This document shows, in pieces, positions 26,026-33,972 of a stretch of DNA of 64,000 bases. A model generated the notes under the pieces. That model had not been told where the DNA came from and did not search any database. It saw only the letters and a list, made by a program, of their open reading frames with translations. Numbering within the stretch: position 1 is the stretch's first letter; each line of letters begins with the position of its first letter. The translations under genes and the position numbers were made by a program. Origin of the DNA: JBIOUF01 sp044866695 (lineage in GTDB: Bacteria; Actinomycetota; Actinomycetes; Propionibacteriales; Nocardioidaceae); contig JBIOUF010000273.1 in the NCBI GenBank assembly GCA_044866695.1, positions 1-64,000 of the forward strand, read 5' to 3'.

Positions 26026-27495
26026 TCAGTCGCGGTCGGCGAGCAGTCCGATCCCGAGGTCCTCGGTGGTCGGGCTGGCGACGTCGGCGAGGACGATGGT
26101 GGCCGTGTTGTGAGCGCGGTCGAGGCCGAAGTAGGAGGTGTAGCCGCCGGTCTGGCCGCTGTGCCAGGTGATGGTCTGGCCGGTGCCCCACGTGGAGATG
26201 CGCCAGAAGCTGCCGATGCGAGTGTTGGACCGGGCGGTCCCGGCGGTCGGTTCCAGGGCGGCCATGCCGGGGGCGGTGCCGTCGAGGAGCGCGACGGCGA
26301 GGTTGGCGAGATCGCCGGCTGTGGAGACGACCGCCCCGCCGGGGGCGTAGCCACCGAAGGTCCAGGGCTGGACTGGTAGACCGCTGGTCGAGCGGCCGCC
26401 GGGGACGAGGGGGTCGTGGTCCTGGACGGCGGTATGGGTCATGTCGAGCGGCCCGAAGAGACGCGTGGCCATCAGGTCGGCGTAGCTCGAGCCGGCCGCG
26501 GCAGCGGCCGCTTGTCCCGCGACGGCTGCGCCCAGGGTGGAGTAGACGTACCGTCCCCTGGTCGAGAGCGACCCGTTGCGTGCCTCCTGGATCATCTCGG
26601 CGGTGCCCGTGGTCAGGAAGTTCCTGCCGACCGGTGCGCTCCAGGCTGCTCGGCGCAGCGTGGCCGCACCGAACTCGGCGTAGCCTGCCGTGTGGGTGAC
26701 GAGTTCGTTCATCGTGACGGTGCCAGCGGGTGAACCGGCCAGCCGCGGCAGGTAGGTGGAGACCGGGGCGTCCAGGCTCAGCTCCCCGCGGCGGACCGCA
26801 TCGGCGATCACCAAGCCGGTCATCGCCTTGGTCAGGGAGCCGACCTCCATCGGGGTGGTCTCGTCGGCGCCGAGGCCGGCGACGCGGATCGGCTGCGAGT
26901 CGTCGAGGTCGACCATGGCAACCGCGACGTCGTGCAGGCCGTCCAAGGTCCCCATGTCGCCTTGAAGGGTCAGGTCGGCCAGGACGGCGGCGTCGCCGTT
27001 GCGGTCCGTTGCCAGGTCAGGCGCCATGACCAGGAGCGTCGTCGTCACGACCACTCCCGCGATGAGCACCGTGAGCAGGAGGCGACGGAAGGCGACGTAC
27101 GCCGCCGCCAGGACCGTCGCCATCAGCAGCGCGGTCCAGGTGTCGTCGGCGTACCGGCCCGCGCCGTACGACTCCAGAACCAGCAGGGCCGGGATCCCCA
27201 GAAGGACGCCCGCGACGAGCACCTTGCCGGGCCAACGACGCGCGAGCGAACGCGTGTCGCGGGCGAACGCCGTGGACAGCTGCCGGCGCCGCACCACCAG
27301 CTGGACGAGCAAGAGCACGGCGACCACCAGCGGGAGCAGGTGCGGCAGGCCACCGCCGCGAACCGCACCAAGTGCGAACCACCCGACCGCGAGCACGACG
27401 ATCACTCCGGTCGCCACCAGGCGGTGCCGCAGGCCGTTGTCCCCGGGCGCGGTCAGCGGCGGGGGGCGGGGGTCGAGCAGCTCGGTCCGGGTCAC
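26026..27495 (-). CDS. Membrane-anchored serine hydrolase (beta-lactamase / PBP4-like fold)
   Basis: A protein of 489 residues. The N-terminal 180 hold several hydrophobic segments; the rest is an extracytoplasmic class C beta-lactamase-like domain. The nucleophile motif SxxK is SLTK in PMEVGSLTKAMTG, and the third motif is HSGQTGG. The middle motif reads YSTLG where YSNLG is usual, a change of the Asn. It could be a peptidoglycan or D-amino-acid hydrolase or an esterase. The GTG at 27495 has a GCTGAGGTG site; the open frame extends upstream to 27549 without one. Confidence 0.82.
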   Translation of the reverse strand: MTRTELLDPRPPPLTAPGDNGLRHRLVATGVIVVLAVGWFALGAVRGGGLPHLLPLVVAVLLLVQLVVRRRQLSTAFARDTRSLARRWPGKVLVAGVLLGIPALLVLESYGAGRYADDTWTALLMATVLAAAYVAFRRLLLTVLIAGVVVTTTLLVMAPDLATDRNGDAAVLADLTLQGDMGTLDGLHDVAVAMVDLDDSQPIRVAGLGADETTPMEVGSLTKAMTGLVIADAVRRGELSLDAPVSTYLPRLAGSPAGTVTMNELVTHTAGYAEFGAATLRRAAWSAPVGRNFLTTGTAEMIQEARNGSLSTRGRYVYSTLGAAVAGQAAAAAAGSSYADLMATRLFGPLDMTHTAVQDHDPLVPGGRSTSGLPVQPWTFGGYAPGGAVVSTAGDLANLAVALLDGTAPGMAALEPTAGTARSNTRIGSFWRISTWGTGQTITWHSGQTGGYTSYFGLDRAHNTATIVLADVASPTTEDLGIGLLADRD

Positions 27496-27579
27496 CACCT
27501 CAGCGTGAGCGCGGCAGGAGCCGACCACAATGAGCTGGGCAGGACACACGGTTGACGATGTCGGCCATCACAACGGGCC

Positions 27580-27607
27580 TACTGTGAACACCATGGGTCC
27601 TCGATGA
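27580..27607 (+). promoter_or_regulatory. Candidate promoter and four-codon leader ORF before the GlxA-type regulator
   Basis: TACTGT (27580-27585) fits a -10 box. Seven bases later an ATG at 27593 opens a four-codon frame whose TGA (27605-27607) overlaps the regulator's ATG at 27604. This would be a leaderless mini-ORF coupled to the regulator, which has no ribosome site of its own. Inference only. Confidence 0.35.
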
Positions 27608-28563
27608 GTAGGCCGCGAGTCGTGATCGCGACGTTCGACACCGCGCAGATCCTCGACGTCACGGGACCGCTCGAGGTCTTCTCGACGGCCTCACGGTTCC
27701 TCGACTCGGTGCCCTATCGGACCGACGTGGTCTCGACTCGTGGTGGTCCGGTGATGGCGAGCTGCGGTCTGGAGTTCGCATCGACGCCGATCGGCGAGGT
27801 CGACGGACCCGTCGACACGCTGATGGTCGCGGGCGGTGCGGACATGCAGGCCGTGGCGGCGGACGAGGAGCTGCTTCGCCACGTCCGGCGGCTGGCCCTC
27901 GACGCACGACGCGTCACCTCCGTCTGCTCGGGTGCCTTCGTGCTTGCCGCGGCAGGTCTCCTGGGGGGCCGCCGCGCCACCACGCACTGGGCCGAGTGCG
28001 AGCTCCTCGACAACCAGTACGAGGAGGTGACGGTCGACGCCGATGCCATCTACGTCCACGACGGCAACGTGTGGACCTCAGCCGGCGTCACCGCCGGCAT
28101 CGACCTGGCGCTGGCGCTGGTCGCCGACGACCACGGGCATACCGCCGCTGCCATCGTCGCCCGGCGACTCGTCGTGTACCTGCAGCGATCCGGTGGACAG
28201 GCCCAGTTCTCCGCCGTCCTGGCCGCCCAGGCCGCCGACACCGAGCCGATCCGCGACCTGCTCTCCTGGCTACGCGACCACCTCGCCGACGACCTGTCCG
28301 TGGCCACGCTTGCCGGCCAGATCCACCTCTCCGAACGGCAGTTCAGCCGCGTCTTCAAGTCCGAGGTCGGCGTCACCGCCGCTGACCACGTCGAGTCCAT
28401 CCGGCTCGAGTCGGCGTGCCGGCTGCTCGAAACCACGAACCGAACGATCGGGCAGATCGCCAAGACCTGTGGCTTCGGCACCCCGGAGACCATGAACCGC
28501 TGCTTCCGTCGACGGCTCGACACCACACCGGGCGACCACCGGCATCACTTCCGCGGCAGCTGA
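27604..28563 (+). CDS. GlxA-family transcriptional regulator (DJ-1/PfpI + AraC)
   Basis: A 319-residue two-domain regulator. The N-terminal half is a DJ-1/PfpI domain (VVIATFDTAQILDVTGPLEVF) with the nucleophile-elbow cysteine in TSVCSGAFVLAAAG. The C-terminal half is an AraC-type double helix-turn-helix (LSERQFSRVFKSEVGVTAADHV, then IGQIAKTCGFGTPETMNRCF). Members usually activate catabolic or detoxification genes. No obvious target is adjacent; the neighbouring serine hydrolase is divergent. The start rests on the family N-terminus. Confidence 0.92.
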   Translation: MSRPRVVIATFDTAQILDVTGPLEVFSTASRFLDSVPYRTDVVSTRGGPVMASCGLEFASTPIGEVDGPVDTLMVAGGADMQAVAADEELLRHVRRLALDARRVTSVCSGAFVLAAAGLLGGRRATTHWAECELLDNQYEEVTVDADAIYVHDGNVWTSAGVTAGIDLALALVADDHGHTAAAIVARRLVVYLQRSGGQAQFSAVLAAQAADTEPIRDLLSWLRDHLADDLSVATLAGQIHLSERQFSRVFKSEVGVTAADHVESIRLESACRLLETTNRTIGQIAKTCGFGTPETMNRCFRRRLDTTPGDHRHHFRGS

Positions 28564-28636
28564 TCAGGTCCGATGGGCACCGCCGCAGCGTCGCTCCGCA
28601 TGGTCCCGCGCCCGAGAATCGTGGAAGGATGCGGCT

Positions 28637-29137
28637 GTGACGACGAAGAGCGACTTCACCGAGGACGAGTGGTCCCGCATCGTGCGCGCGCCGTTCGTGG
28701 CTGGGATGGCGATCTCACTCGCCGATCCCGGCGGTCCCATCGAAGCCACCAAGGAGACCATGGCGACGCTGAGGAGCGTCGCGAACCCACCGAGCCGTGA
28801 GCAGCTGCTGGCCGAGGTAGCGCTCGACGTCCAGTACATGACGCAGCACAGGAAGAGCCCACTCGGCGGGTATCGACCCACGGCGCACGGCGCACCCTGG
28901 GGAGAACAGGTGCTCGAGGAGCTGCGAGAGGTGCAGGCGCTCGTCGCCACCAAGGCCACCCCAGAAGAAGCAACGGGCTTCGCCCAGTGGCTGGTTGCGG
29001 CGGCCCAGGCAGCCGCCGACGCCGCCAAGGAAGGTGGCTTCATGGGATTCGGTGCACAGCAGGTCAGCGAGCGGGAGGAGGCAATGCTGGACCAGGTGCG
29101 TGCGGCTGTCTCCGGGACGAACCCCCCCGTGGGCTGA
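28637..29137 (+). CDS. Conserved hypothetical helical protein
   Basis: A soluble protein of 166 residues, predicted mostly helical. It opens with FTEDEWSRIVRAPFVAGMAIS and ends with a Gly/Ala-rich segment (AQAAADAAKEGGFMGFGA). No catalytic motif or family name is recognised, though the opening block recurs in actinobacterial homologues. The GTG at 28637 has a GGAAGGA ribosome site. Confidence 0.65.
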   Translation: MTTKSDFTEDEWSRIVRAPFVAGMAISLADPGGPIEATKETMATLRSVANPPSREQLLAEVALDVQYMTQHRKSPLGGYRPTAHGAPWGEQVLEELREVQALVATKATPEEATGFAQWLVAAAQAAADAAKEGGFMGFGAQQVSEREEAMLDQVRAAVSGTNPPVG

Positions 29138-29245
29138 CCTGCCGGCTCCCCGGCGGTCGGCAGTGAGCCGCCCCGTCGAGGCTGTGCCGGCTTGGCTACG
29201 TCTGATCTACCCGATTGGTCTGGTCGCATGGCCGGGGTCGCGCTT

Positions 29246-29261
29246 AGCCTGGATCCAGGCT
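29246..29261. promoter_or_regulatory. Perfect 16-bp palindrome upstream of the cupin gene
   Basis: AGCCTGGATCCAGGCT lies 75 bp before the cupin GTG, within a 198-bp gap. It is a candidate operator for an unknown dimeric regulator. Confidence 0.5.
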
Positions 29262-29335
29262 TAGGTTGGCGCCCAGGGGGGCCACCACCACGCGGATGAC
29301 CACGTGGCCAGCCAGGCTTACGGACGGAGAGACCG

Positions 29336-29704
29336 GTGACCTCATCAGTGCAGAGCATCGACCAGCCCCATGAGACCCGGCCTTTCCAGGCCCACGGTCA
29401 TTTGGATGTCGTAACACTGGGCGACTTCACTCTCGGTCGGGGGGTCTTCGAGCCCGGCTGGCGCTGGTCGAACGACGTCAAGCCGATCGTCGGGACCGAC
29501 TCCTGCCAGGTCCACCACACCGGCATCTGCCTCTCGGGGCAGATGCTGATCCAGCTCGACGACGGCACCGAGATCACCGTGGCGGCTGGCGACGTGGTCA
29601 ACCTCCAACCCGGCCACGACGCCTGGACGGTCGGCGACCAGGCGTGTGTCCTGCTGGACACCGGTGTGGCCGCCTACGCCAAGCCACCGCAGGAACCCCG
29701 GTAG
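29336..29704 (+). CDS. Cupin-domain protein
   Basis: A 122-residue single-domain cupin. The barrel motifs appear as WSNDVKPIVGTDSCQVHHTGICLSG and a later LQPGHDAWTVGD; in the first, the two His of HHTG replace the usual HxH spacing. Cupins of this size are dioxygenases, isomerases or small-molecule sensors, and the function here is unknown. GTG start at 29336, ribosome site GGAGAG. Confidence 0.8.
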   Translation: MTSSVQSIDQPHETRPFQAHGHLDVVTLGDFTLGRGVFEPGWRWSNDVKPIVGTDSCQVHHTGICLSGQMLIQLDDGTEITVAAGDVVNLQPGHDAWTVGDQACVLLDTGVAAYAKPPQEPR

Positions 29705-29806
29705 AGGTAGGCGTCTGCTCCACCGGATCGTCGTCGAGCACGGGACGTGACCGCCGAATGGGACTTGGCGAATGAGTCTGGTGTCGGGGCGTTGGCGAGC
29801 CAGGGT

Positions 29807-30202
29807 TCAGCTCGCAGGCTCGGCGATGGGCACGATGCCCGTGGCGCCACGGCGGAGGCGTGCGTCGGTGGTGACCAAGGTGGCGTCCAGCGTGGCAGCG
29901 AGCGCCACGTAGAGGGCGTCTCGGGTCGCGATCCGGTCGATCAGCGCCCACGCCGGCGCCAGCAGCGGCGGCAACGGCCAACGCCTGGCACCGAACGCGG
30001 CCAGGGCGTCGACGCGGTCGGGGGTGCGCGTGAGTCGACCGGCGCGTTGGAGACGGGCCAGCGCGGACAGGACCTCGGCATCGAGGTGGGCTGGCGCCGA
30101 CACTGAGTCCGCGGACGCGAGCACCTCCTGGTAGCCGTGGGCCGATGGGAAGTCACAGATCAGGTCGACGACGACGGCGGCGTCCACGACGAGGACCCTC
30201 AC
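29807..30202 (-). CDS. PIN-domain ribonuclease toxin (VapC-like)
   Basis: A 131-residue PIN-domain protein. The acidic residues expected to hold Mg2+ are present: D7 (VVDAAVVVDL), E43 (DAEVLSALA), D95 (RDALYVALA) and D113 (TTDARLRRG). VapC toxins cut tRNA or rRNA. Its start overlaps the antitoxin stop by four bases (30199-30202), so the two are translationally coupled. Confidence 0.92.
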   Translation of the reverse strand: MRVLVVDAAVVVDLICDFPSAHGYQEVLASADSVSAPAHLDAEVLSALARLQRAGRLTRTPDRVDALAAFGARRWPLPPLLAPAWALIDRIATRDALYVALAATLDATLVTTDARLRRGATGIVPIAEPAS

Positions 30203-30444
30203 CGGGCGACGAGCTCGTCGTCCTCGTCACGCGCAGCCGCGACCAAGTCGGGTCCGGTCGGGCCGCCGGTGTCCACCGGGCCCAGGCTTCGCACGCGCTC
30301 GAGCCACTCCTCCATGGAGGGAACGGCGACATGCTGAGTCAGCACCTCGCGCAGATAGGCCCGCAGGCTCCTCTGGCTGGCCGCTGCACGCCGAGCCAGC
30401 TCAGCGTGCACCTCGTCCGGCAGGTCCTTGATCAAGACGTCCAT
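30199..30444 (-). CDS. FitA/VapB-type antitoxin
   Basis: An 81-residue antitoxin with an N-terminal ribbon-helix-helix (VLIKDLPDEVHAELARRAAA, then SQRSLRAYLREVL), the FitA-like arrangement, and a short acidic C-terminus that would block the PIN active site. A palindromic operator lies 8 bp upstream of the ATG. It is the first gene of the pair. Confidence 0.9.
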   Translation of the reverse strand: MDVLIKDLPDEVHAELARRAAASQRSLRAYLREVLTQHVAVPSMEEWLERVRSLGPVDTGGPTGPDLVAAARDEDDELVAR

Positions 30445-30451
30445 GACTCAA

Positions 30452-30470
30452 GGATATCCTTTCGATATCC
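30452..30470 (-). promoter_or_regulatory. Inverted-repeat operator of the PIN/FitA pair
   Basis: GGATATC, five bases, GATATCC: an exact 7-bp inverted repeat, AT-rich for this genome, immediately upstream of the antitoxin start, as expected for an autoregulated toxin-antitoxin operon. Confidence 0.7.
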
Positions 30471-30806
30471 CGTTGGGCATGGGCGACGGCCCCGGGCACC
30501 CACGTCCTTGGCTGCCGGCGGACCCTGGACGTGTCCGGCGAGCCCGGACCCGGGTGTCGACCTGTCGAGCGGGGGAGCCGGCGCGCTCGAGTTTGACGGG
30601 CACGCGGAGCACGCTACGGGAGGCAGACGCTGACATCGCCGCGGGCCGCATGACCGCCGCCGAAGCCCGGTAGCGCCTTCACCTGGCAGCAGCGGCCGCC
30701 AGGCGCGATGCGCTCAGGTCAGCCGGCTGTGGCTCCCGCTCCATCGCGCCACGACCGTGAGGGCAGCACCGGCTCTCGTCTGGGTGTGTGGTGGCGGTGC
30801 GAGGCT

Positions 30807-30972
30807 TCATGCCGGAGCCAGGGCCGCGGCGAGCGTGTCGGCGATGAGGTCGGCGTGGCGGGCTGGGCTCCAGCCGCATCCGCCGGTCAGACGCAGGAAG
30901 ATGCCTTCGTCGGTGGCGATCGCATAGATCACGTCTGCTGCGTGGTCTTCGCTGACACCTCGGCGGACGATC
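30807..30972 (-). pseudogene. TetR-family regulator, C-terminal remnant
   Basis: The minus strand reads RRGVSEDHAADVIYAIATDE, then IFLRLTGGCGWSPARHADLI, then ADTLAAAL before a stop. This is the C-terminal tail of a TetR-type regulator (the GWSP..Y..L motif is common there). The HTH domain is absent: upstream the sequence runs directly into a sulfotransferase fragment on the other strand. The 330 bp between this and the antitoxin operator hold no recognisable gene. Confidence 0.65.
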
Positions 30973-31361
30973 GCGACAACGTCTCCCTGTTCCACTACAG
31001 CGACCTCCTGGCCGACCTGCCCGGCCAGCTGCACCGTCTCAGCGACGCCCTGCGGATCCCGATCCCCGACACCCGGCTGCAGCAGTTCGCCGCCGCCACA
31101 ACCTTCGACCGCATGAGAGCGCGCGCCGACGACCTCGTGCCCGATGCCGGCAACCACATCTGGCGCAGCAACCGCGACTTCTTCCACCGCGGCCGCAACG
31201 GTCAGTGGGTCGACCTGATCAACGACGACGGCCAACGCCGGTACCACCAGCGGGTCGCCGACCTCGTACCCGCCGACCTCGCCACCTGGGCCCATCACGG
31301 TTGGACGAACGCAGACACCATCGCCCCGGGGCCGCCGCCGTCCGCCACCACGGTTCCCTGA
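30973..31361 (+). pseudogene. Sulfotransferase, C-terminal remnant
   Basis: About 125 codons matching the C-terminal part of actinobacterial sulfotransferases: VSLFHYSDLLADLPGQLHRL, then ATTFDRMRARADD, then NRDFFHRGRNGQWVDLI and WAHHGW. The N-terminal PAPS-binding P-loop half is gone. The open frame extends further upstream only because it reads antisense through the TetR remnant. It is not a functional enzyme. Confidence 0.75.
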
Positions 31362-31456
31362 CGCACACCAGCCGAGGGGCGAGGCCACCCAGGATCCGGG
31401 GGGCGACCTCCTCGCCGACCGCGGTGCGGTCGGTCGGTGCTGTGAGGGTGGATACG

Positions 31457-32458
31457 GTGCCGTTCATGGGGCAGGCGCGGCTGAACCGGGACGAGTTCTT
31501 CGACAAGCTGTCGGGTCTGGGTGAGGCGGAGCTGAAGAAGGCTCTGTGGACGCTGTACTGGCGTGGGTCGGCAACGGTGCGGGAGCGAGTCGACGCGGCC
31601 ATCGACCCGCCGGCCAGGCAACCGGACGCGCCCTCGAGGCGACCTGGGCTGGATCCGGGGCTGGTTCTGGCGGACGTCACCGAGTTCGCCGCGCTCGCGC
31701 GCAGGGGTGCCTACCTGGGCGGTGATCGACGGGTCTCTCCGCGGGAAAGAACTCGGTGGCGGCTGACGTTTCGTCGGCTGGCCGCCCAGGCCCAGGACGC
31801 ACTCGGCGGAGACCGGGTAGAGCTGGCCGCTGCCGCGGTCAGCGTGCTGGTCGACGTGGCGTGCGAGTCGAGGGACGTCGACTACTTCCGGTCCGAGGAT
31901 CCGGTCGAAGCCGCCCGGTTCGTGGTCTCCGACGCGGTCCGGGCGCTGTGGACCCGGACACGCGAGGAGGACGGGACGCGCTTCGCCCAGCGGGCGGCCG
32001 AGCAGTTGCTGCGCTGGGAGTCGGAGTACGGCTGGACGCGACGAGGCGACGGCTGGGTCGCCGCACGCGAAACCTCGCTCACCCGAGTCCTCACCGATCT
32101 GCTGGTCGTACCCGACCTGTGGGACGGCGTCGCCGTCCACTACCTCCAGGCCCTGGACCGGGCCGCCTCCGGAGGTCGCGACGGGCACCGCCGACGCGGA
32201 CGACAACAGCGAGCCGAGGACCTTCGCGAGTGGCACGCCACCCTCATCGATCGCCTCGTCGGATCCGACCATGAGGGCCTCCTCGACCGCCTGGTCACCC
32301 ACCAGGCGCTCGGAGGCCCCGAGGTGCTCTTCCTGCAGGCTCGACTCGCCCGCGGACGCGGCGAGGAGGAGGCCGCGCGCAGCCTCGTCCGTCGGTGTCT
32401 GGCGGCCCTTCCCGGCCATCGGACGTTCCAAGGGTTCGCCTCCGAGGTCGGCGCCTGA
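31457..32458 (+). CDS. Hypothetical protein, helical, unknown function
   Basis: A soluble protein of 333 residues, Arg/Ala/Glu-rich and predicted almost wholly helical. Landmarks are FFDKLSGLGEAELKKALWTLYWRGSATVRERVD at the N-terminus (LYWRG is distinctive) and repeated Ala/Arg-rich helices later that could form a solenoid. No family was recognised. GTG 31457 is five bases after GAGGGTGG; ATG 31466 is an alternative three codons in. Codon use fits the neighbours. Confidence 0.6.
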   Translation: MPFMGQARLNRDEFFDKLSGLGEAELKKALWTLYWRGSATVRERVDAAIDPPARQPDAPSRRPGLDPGLVLADVTEFAALARRGAYLGGDRRVSPRERTRWRLTFRRLAAQAQDALGGDRVELAAAAVSVLVDVACESRDVDYFRSEDPVEAARFVVSDAVRALWTRTREEDGTRFAQRAAEQLLRWESEYGWTRRGDGWVAARETSLTRVLTDLLVVPDLWDGVAVHYLQALDRAASGGRDGHRRRGRQQRAEDLREWHATLIDRLVGSDHEGLLDRLVTHQALGGPEVLFLQARLARGRGEEEAARSLVRRCLAALPGHRTFQGFASEVGA

Positions 32459-32565
32459 TCCCGGCCAGCGCGCATCCGTCGGCAGGCCCGCTGTCGCGAT
32501 TGCGAGCGGTCTCACTCGGTGTGCCTCTCCGGTCGGACCGCGGGCGAGGGGTAGCTTCCCGTGCC

Positions 32566-33150
32566 ATGGACTTGGGCACCTGGCCCGCCCTCGGGGAGCA
32601 CTTCACCGAGCGAGCCGACCAAGCGTTCGGTGACGTCGAGTCGATGTCGGGGCGGACCCTGCAGCCGTTCAGCATCGCCGGACAGCAGGCCGCCGCGAAC
32701 CTGCTCAGGAAGGCGCGCCGGGCGTTGGACGCCCACGACCCCGACCGTGCCAGAGCGTTCGTCGACCGGGCTGTGCGGCTGCCCTACGACGACCACGAAC
32801 GGGCCGCTCCGGCCGCGTTCGCAGCTCACATGGAGCTGTTCTGCCTCGTCACCGACACTTTGGAACAGTCAGCCGTCGGCGATTCCCGCTGGCTGGACGC
32901 CGCGATCGCCGTGCTGGCCGGTGCCGACGAAGCCGCTCGCTGCGACCTGCGTGATGTCCTCGCCGCCATCGACCACGACTACTCGTTGCCCTCCTCGGAG
33001 CGCTCACGGATCCACGCGGCCACCACCTCCGTTCCCGCTCGCGCAGAGCTGCGAGACCTTCCGTTGAGCTCGACGGAGCTGAGTGCGCAAGTCCTGTCGA
33101 TCCTCACCGCGTGCGGTAGCTACCGAGCAGCGTTCTCAGACGCGGGCTGA
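32566..33150 (+). CDS. Hypothetical protein, helical
   Basis: A soluble protein of 194 residues. The N-terminal half, with LLRKARRALDAHDPDRARAF and AFVDRAVRLPYDDHERAAPA, resembles a short helical-repeat (TPR-like) fold. No catalytic motif and no family assignment. The ATG at 32566 follows the previous gene by 107 bp; there is no strong ribosome site, and CGAGGGG lies 15 bp upstream. Confidence 0.62.
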   Translation: MDLGTWPALGEHFTERADQAFGDVESMSGRTLQPFSIAGQQAAANLLRKARRALDAHDPDRARAFVDRAVRLPYDDHERAAPAAFAAHMELFCLVTDTLEQSAVGDSRWLDAAIAVLAGADEAARCDLRDVLAAIDHDYSLPSSERSRIHAATTSVPARAELRDLPLSSTELSAQVLSILTACGSYRAAFSDAG

Positions 33151-33266
33151 CCCGCCCCGTCGGCGTGCCGATCGCCGAGGCGGCCGGCTTGCGGCGCCTG
33201 GGGCACCGCCGGGATGACCGGCCCCGTGCGGCGAAGGCGGCGCGGCGGTTCATGTCCTGAGCGTGC

Positions 33267-33836
33267 CTAGGCCGCCGGCAGGAGCACGGAGTCGATGACG
33301 TGGATGACGCCGTTCTTCGCGTCGATGTCCGTGTCGGTGACGGTGGCCTGGTTGCCCTGGCCATCGGTGATCTCCACCGCTCCCCCGTCGAGCGCGATGG
33401 TGAACGGTGCACCGTTGACCGTGGCCACCGTGCCCGCCTTCACGTCGGCGGCCATCACCTCAGCCGGCACCACGTGGTAGGTCAGGATCGCGGTCAGCTG
33501 GTCCTGGTTGGCCGGCTTGAGCAGTGTCTCGAGGGTTTTCGGGGGGAGCTCGGCGAACGCCGCGTCGGTCGGGGCGAACACCGTGAACGGGCCCTCGCCG
33601 GACAGCGTCTCGCCGAGCCCCGCGGCCTTGACCGCCGCCAGCAGGGTCGAGAACTCGGGGTTGCCGGCGACGACGTCGGTGATCGTCTCAGCGCTCGCCG
33701 CGCCGTCGTCGGCTGGCTGCGTCGCCTCTGTGGTCGCGCTGGGCGACGACGCGGTGGGCTCGTCGTCACTGCCGCACGAGGCGAGCAGCATTGCGGTTGC
33801 CGCTGCGGTGGCGAGGAGGATCGGTGTTCTGCGCAT
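33267..33836 (-). CDS. Fasciclin-domain lipoprotein
   Basis: A 189-residue secreted lipoprotein. The signal peptide ends in the lipobox LASC (Cys21), then comes a Ser/Thr/Ala-rich linker and one complete fasciclin (FAS1) domain with the H1 motif FTVFAPTDAAFAEL and the H2-like YHVVPAEV. FAS1 domains mediate adhesion or ligand binding at the cell surface. It is divergent from the MerR-B12 regulator, with a 136-bp shared control region. Confidence 0.93.
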   Translation of the reverse strand: MRRTPILLATAAATAMLLASCGSDDEPTASSPSATTEATQPADDGAASAETITDVVAGNPEFSTLLAAVKAAGLGETLSGEGPFTVFAPTDAAFAELPPKTLETLLKPANQDQLTAILTYHVVPAEVMAADVKAGTVATVNGAPFTIALDGGAVEITDGQGNQATVTDTDIDAKNGVIHVIDSVLLPAA

Positions 33837-33918
33837 CTGGACTCCCTGGTTCGGTCAGTGCTGTCCGGTCGTTCCGGACACCGCCCAGACTGCATCGACG
33901 GAGGCCGAGAAACTATGC

Positions 33919-33937
33919 GCAAACCTATGCAGTTTGC
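33919..33937. promoter_or_regulatory. Inverted repeat GCAAAC-N7-GTTTGC between fasciclin and MerR-B12 genes
   Basis: Exact 6-bp half-sites around a 7-base spacer, within a run of related words (ATGCGCAAAC, CTATGCA, GTTTGCAT). It is placed to overlap the -35 regions of both divergent genes and is the best candidate operator for the MerR-type protein. Confidence 0.6.
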
Positions 33938-33960
33938 ATTGCTCTTGCGTACTGATGGCC

Positions 33961-33966
33961 TATGAT
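33961..33966 (+). promoter_or_regulatory. Leaderless promoter -10 box (TATGAT) for the MerR-B12 gene
   Basis: TATGAT is six bases before the ATG at 33973, with TTGCTC at 33939-33944 as a -35 (16-bp spacer). There is no ribosome site. This supports 33973 over the in-frame ATG at 33955. Confidence 0.6.
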
Positions 33967-33972
33967 CCGATC

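Noticed and set aside
30471..30806. Plus-strand frame ending ADADIAAGRMTAAEAR near 30673
   Set aside because: The tail vaguely resembles an antitoxin C-terminus, but it begins inside the FitA-like gene and operator; not supported.
30708..31361. Intact 217-codon plus-strand gene
   Set aside because: The first half is antisense to a TetR remnant; only the second half resembles a protein (sulfotransferase).
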